A stretch of DNA of 11,785 nt, from the NCBI GenBank assembly GCA_004325065.1, contig PITI01000482.1:1-11785 (forward strand), read 5' to 3'. Origin of the DNA: Hamiltosporidium magnivora. Taxonomy: Eukaryota; Microsporidia; Dubosqiidae. A program made the translations under genes and the position numbers. The notes beneath the pieces are model-generated. The model was not told the DNA's origin. It saw only the letters and a list, made by a program, of their open reading frames with translations, and did no database searches. This document shows, one piece after another, positions 9,739 to 11,785 of this stretch (the first letter of the stretch is position 1; the number at the start of each line of letters is the position of its first letter).

Positions 9739-10512
9739 GTGCATTCATTCATATCGAATTATTGGCAAGGTTATGCCTTTTTGACCTCCAAACACATTGC
9801 CTTCTGATCATCCCTTTTCGCCTTTCTTCAGCACCTCTTACCACTCTTAACCTATTTCCAGAAAGTAATATTCGTATTGCACTCAAAGTATAACAAATTT
9901 TGTTACACATTTTGTCCCCAGCTTTTTAGCTCTAGCATGCAAGTGTTGAGATGTAGTCAGAGTTTCTCTGCTGAATATCCTTTAGAATCAAATACGTAGG
10001 TTGATGTAAAACTAAGCAACCAGGTGTATGTTTCAAGTGCACTTGAATTTAAAGATAATGTAAATATTTCTATGAATAACAATAATTTTTTTAAAAAACA
10101 AGTCATCACTATCTTTACACAACGCGATTTACCGTTAGAAAGCCGTCTTGTGCTATTAAAATTCACTGAGTTCGTAAAAACATGGTAAAGACTACACAGA
10201 AATAGATAAGTCGAATGATATTTATACGTAAAAGATTCATTACTAATGTTCGACATTTTAACAAAAAATCAAAATTTAATCAAGAATAGTCATGTGTTAA
10301 ACTCATTTCACTCAGATAACCCATGAAATAACTGACTTTAAACAGCTTTTACTTATGAATCGCTTTCGGTAATGGTTCCTACTTTCATACATCTTAAGGT
10401 TTTTGTTTAAAAATTCAAAGATATTTTCTAAGTAAATGAGCCGCAGGAAGATCATTTTTTCAACGAAGCGTCTAATAACTCTTGTATGGTTTTAATCGGG
10501 TTATAATTTCGG
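9739..10512 (+). other. Possible decayed coding frame, family unknown
   Basis: One + frame stays unusually open: 9808-9996 and 10000-10185 are two runs of 63 and 62 codons separated by a single TAG (9997-9999), and the frame continues with scattered stops to about 10512. Words such as VDVKLSNQVYVSSALEFKDN and TQRDLPLESRLVLLKFTEF look protein-like. The chance of so few stops is low for one test but not after allowing for six frames across the window. No motif or family is recognised. The 99-codon minus frame at 9957-10256 is the antisense of this run. Confidence 0.25.
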
Positions 10513-11376
10513 TAAAAAAGGTGTTTTTCCGGCATATGAGCATTTTTTATAAGATTTCGGAATGTACCGGATTATAAACTTTACTTTTTATGTTTTTTTT
10601 CCTACCGTATCTAATTTTTATTTATGTATTGGCTAACTATAGCATATCTGTGCAGCTTGTATAATGCGAGTGCATATAATTATTAATATCGGCGCAAAAT
10701 ATGTAGTATCATCGCCTAATCGAATAATAAGATCAGAACTTACAATCAACTGTTTCAACCAAGAGCCTTTTAAAGGAAAACATAGTGTCATAGCACTATA
10801 TTATCAGTATTCTTGTATTTTATACAAGCAATTCCTTCTCACCATAAAAAACTTAGATGTCTTAGTCAAATATACAAGCTGATAAGACAAGTAGCAACTT
10901 AACCTTAACTTATATTCCCCTCCTGCTAAATTGTTTTCCACTCCCTTTTTCTTAATCATTTGAACACATAGATAGTAGCGGTAAAACCAAATTTCTCATT
11001 GTGGTATTTCCGAAGTTAGGAGATTATTATGGACATTCACCAGAATCTCTTCTGCCCTGCTAGAAGAGCAACACGAGACCATTCCAGATTACGGCCATGT
11101 CCGAATCAAGTATAAAGGCAGTATTCTTAATCAGATTCTTTCTAAAAAGGAAGATTTTTAAGATTTCCATACTTTTATTTAGTCTATAATCAGAGCAACT
11201 GCGGTATGAAGAACGTGTGTATGATTTCAGCCAAGCAGACTTATTAGTCCGAAAACTATTGCTTGGGGAGAAGTAAATGGTCTTTAGAATAGTTAAATGA
11301 GCCTAACCTCTCATATAGTTATTAAATCTTAACCAGATGATTATACCCTTTAAACTATTTTCTGAGCTGTTTACAG
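10513..11376. other. Stretch without a supportable gene, GC slightly higher on the right
   Basis: A 72-codon + frame from ATG 10664 to 10882 is open but has no motif and many stops beyond it. From about 10980 to 11290 base composition is less AT-rich and all three + frames hold protein-like words. The best is MDIHQNLFCPARR from 11030, then in a shifted frame FFLKRKIFKISILLFSL and SEQLRYEERVYDFSQADLL. This vaguely recalls the N-terminus of IS1595/ISXO2-type transposases but is not enough for a call. No RNA gene was seen. Confidence 0.45.
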
Positions 11377-11423
11377 CCTTTATTTTTTTCCTTATAACCT
11401 TTTCTTTTACCAATATCCCCACC

Positions 11424-11467
11424 AATAATTATACAAATAATTATAAAACTATTTCTTAAATAATTAT
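11424..11467 (+). repeat. Short AATAATTAT repeats leading into the array
   Basis: AATAATTATA occurs at 11424-11433 and 11436-11445, and a third close copy (AATAATTATT) is near 11459-11467. It is a small low-complexity cluster just before the satellite array, inside the G-free stretch. Confidence 0.6.
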
Positions 11468-11481
11468 TCACACATTCTCAA

Positions 11482-11785
11482 TACTTAAATCTTTTCTCTT
11501 TCTACCATCCTTACCCCTTATACTTACCCCTTATACTTACACCCTCTAATATACCTATATCTCCACTACTTAAATCTTTTCTCTTTCTACCATCCTTACC
11601 CCTTATCCCTACCCCTTATCCTTACCCCTTATACTTACACCCTCTAATCTACCTATATCTCCACTACTTAAATCTTTTCTCTTTCTACCATCCTTACCCC
11701 TTATCCCTACCCCTTATCCTTACCCCTTATACTTACACCCTCTAATCTACCTATATCTCCACTACTTAAATCTTTTCTCTTTCTA
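11482..11785 (+). repeat. Tandem satellite array, 85/98-bp unit, running off the window
   Basis: Units begin with TACTTAAATCTTTTCTC at 11482, 11567, 11665 and 11763 (the last cut after 23 bases). Unit 1 is 85 bp; units 2 and 3 are 98 bp and identical base for base. The 13-bp difference equals one internal 13-mer of consensus CCTTACCCCTTAT. Unit 1 has two such 13-mers (11509-11534) plus a divergent third (11535-11547); units 2 and 3 have three (11594-11632 in unit 2) plus the divergent one (11633-11645). Unit 1 also has ATATACC where the others have ATCTACC. The edge unit is thus the most divergent, as expected at the border of an array that is homogenised internally. The array encodes nothing evident. 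Its full length is unknown. Confidence 0.97.
11594..11645 (+). repeat. Nested 13-bp minisatellite inside the satellite unit
   Basis: In unit 2 the 13-mers are CCTTACCCCTTAT, CCCTACCCCTTAT, CCTTACCCCTTAT and ACTTACACCCTCT; unit 3 repeats them 98 bp later (11692-11743). On the minus strand they give GGGG runs spaced every 13 bases plus extra GGG runs, so the strand could fold into a G-quadruplex with loops of about 9 bases. CCCCTTA resembles a telomere C-strand word, but the 13-base period is not a simple telomeric repeat. Confidence 0.9.

Larger units (their letters stand above)
11377..11785 (+). other. 409-base stretch with no G on the + strand
   Basis: After the G at 11376 not one G occurs to the end of the window, while the rest of the window has roughly one G per seven bases. 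The minus strand is therefore free of C. The stretch starts about 105 bases before the tandem array and continues through it, so the skew is not only a property of the repeat unit. Strong strand asymmetry of this type is typical of telomere-associated or satellite DNA. Confidence 0.95.

Noticed and set aside
10032..10047. 16-bp perfect palindrome TTCAAGTGCACTTGAA
   Set aside because: About one such palindrome is expected in a window of this size and composition. No second copy was noticed.
9957..10256. 99-codon minus-strand frame
   Set aside because: It is opposite a + frame with more balanced residue content. Open on both strands here probably because of the same base composition.
11482..11785. 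CRISPR array
   Set aside because: Units are directly adjacent copies with no unique spacers. This is a satellite, and the context is eukaryotic.
11482..11785. Simple telomere repeat at a chromosome end
   Set aside because: The period is 85/98 bp with a 13-bp inner unit rather than 5-8 bp, and the C-rich strand points toward the right edge, opposite to a right-hand telomere.

Overview
The window reads as a piece of a very AT-rich, gene-poor eukaryotic genome, most likely a microsporidian. The basis for this is a CCC triplet directly in front of the start codon of the only intact gene, an intron-free lysine/asparagine/isoleucine-rich protein with a hydrophobic N-terminus, and a decayed stand-alone integrase-like gene of a kind common in repeat-rich microsporidia. 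There is no rRNA, tRNA or universal housekeeping gene to confirm this, so the assignment is an inference.

Layout. Positions 1-2931 hold no gene I can support, apart from a faint possible integrase scrap near 1806-1900. Positions 2932-4110 (+) are a heavily broken integrase gene: the H2C2 zinc-binding motif, the D,D(35)E catalytic residues and a basic C-terminal domain can all be read, but only by moving between three frames and through many stops. A T-rich, G-poor tract (4131-4290) follows. Positions 4639-6294 (+) are the only intact gene, a 551-residue protein of unknown function that is probably secreted. Positions 6295-7821 hold no gene but contain a long bulged palindrome (7241-7279). On the minus strand, 8690-7822 is a probable relic of a protein with a CDCA7/R1-type zinc finger. 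Positions 8691-11376 hold only uncertain coding-like traces, the best being 9739-10512 (+) and 11034-11270 (+).

The right end is the most unusual part. From 11377 to the last base the + strand contains no G at all (409 bases), and 11482-11785 is a tandem array of 85/98-bp units. The units differ in length by exactly one copy of an internal C-rich 13-mer. The array runs off the window.

No operon or pathway can be drawn. The window looks like one living gene in a field of dead genes and mobile-element debris next to a satellite array, as in subtelomeric or otherwise repeat-rich regions. In sequence this AT-rich, open runs of 45-65 codons are expected many times by chance over six frames, so I relied on motifs and spacing rather than open length.
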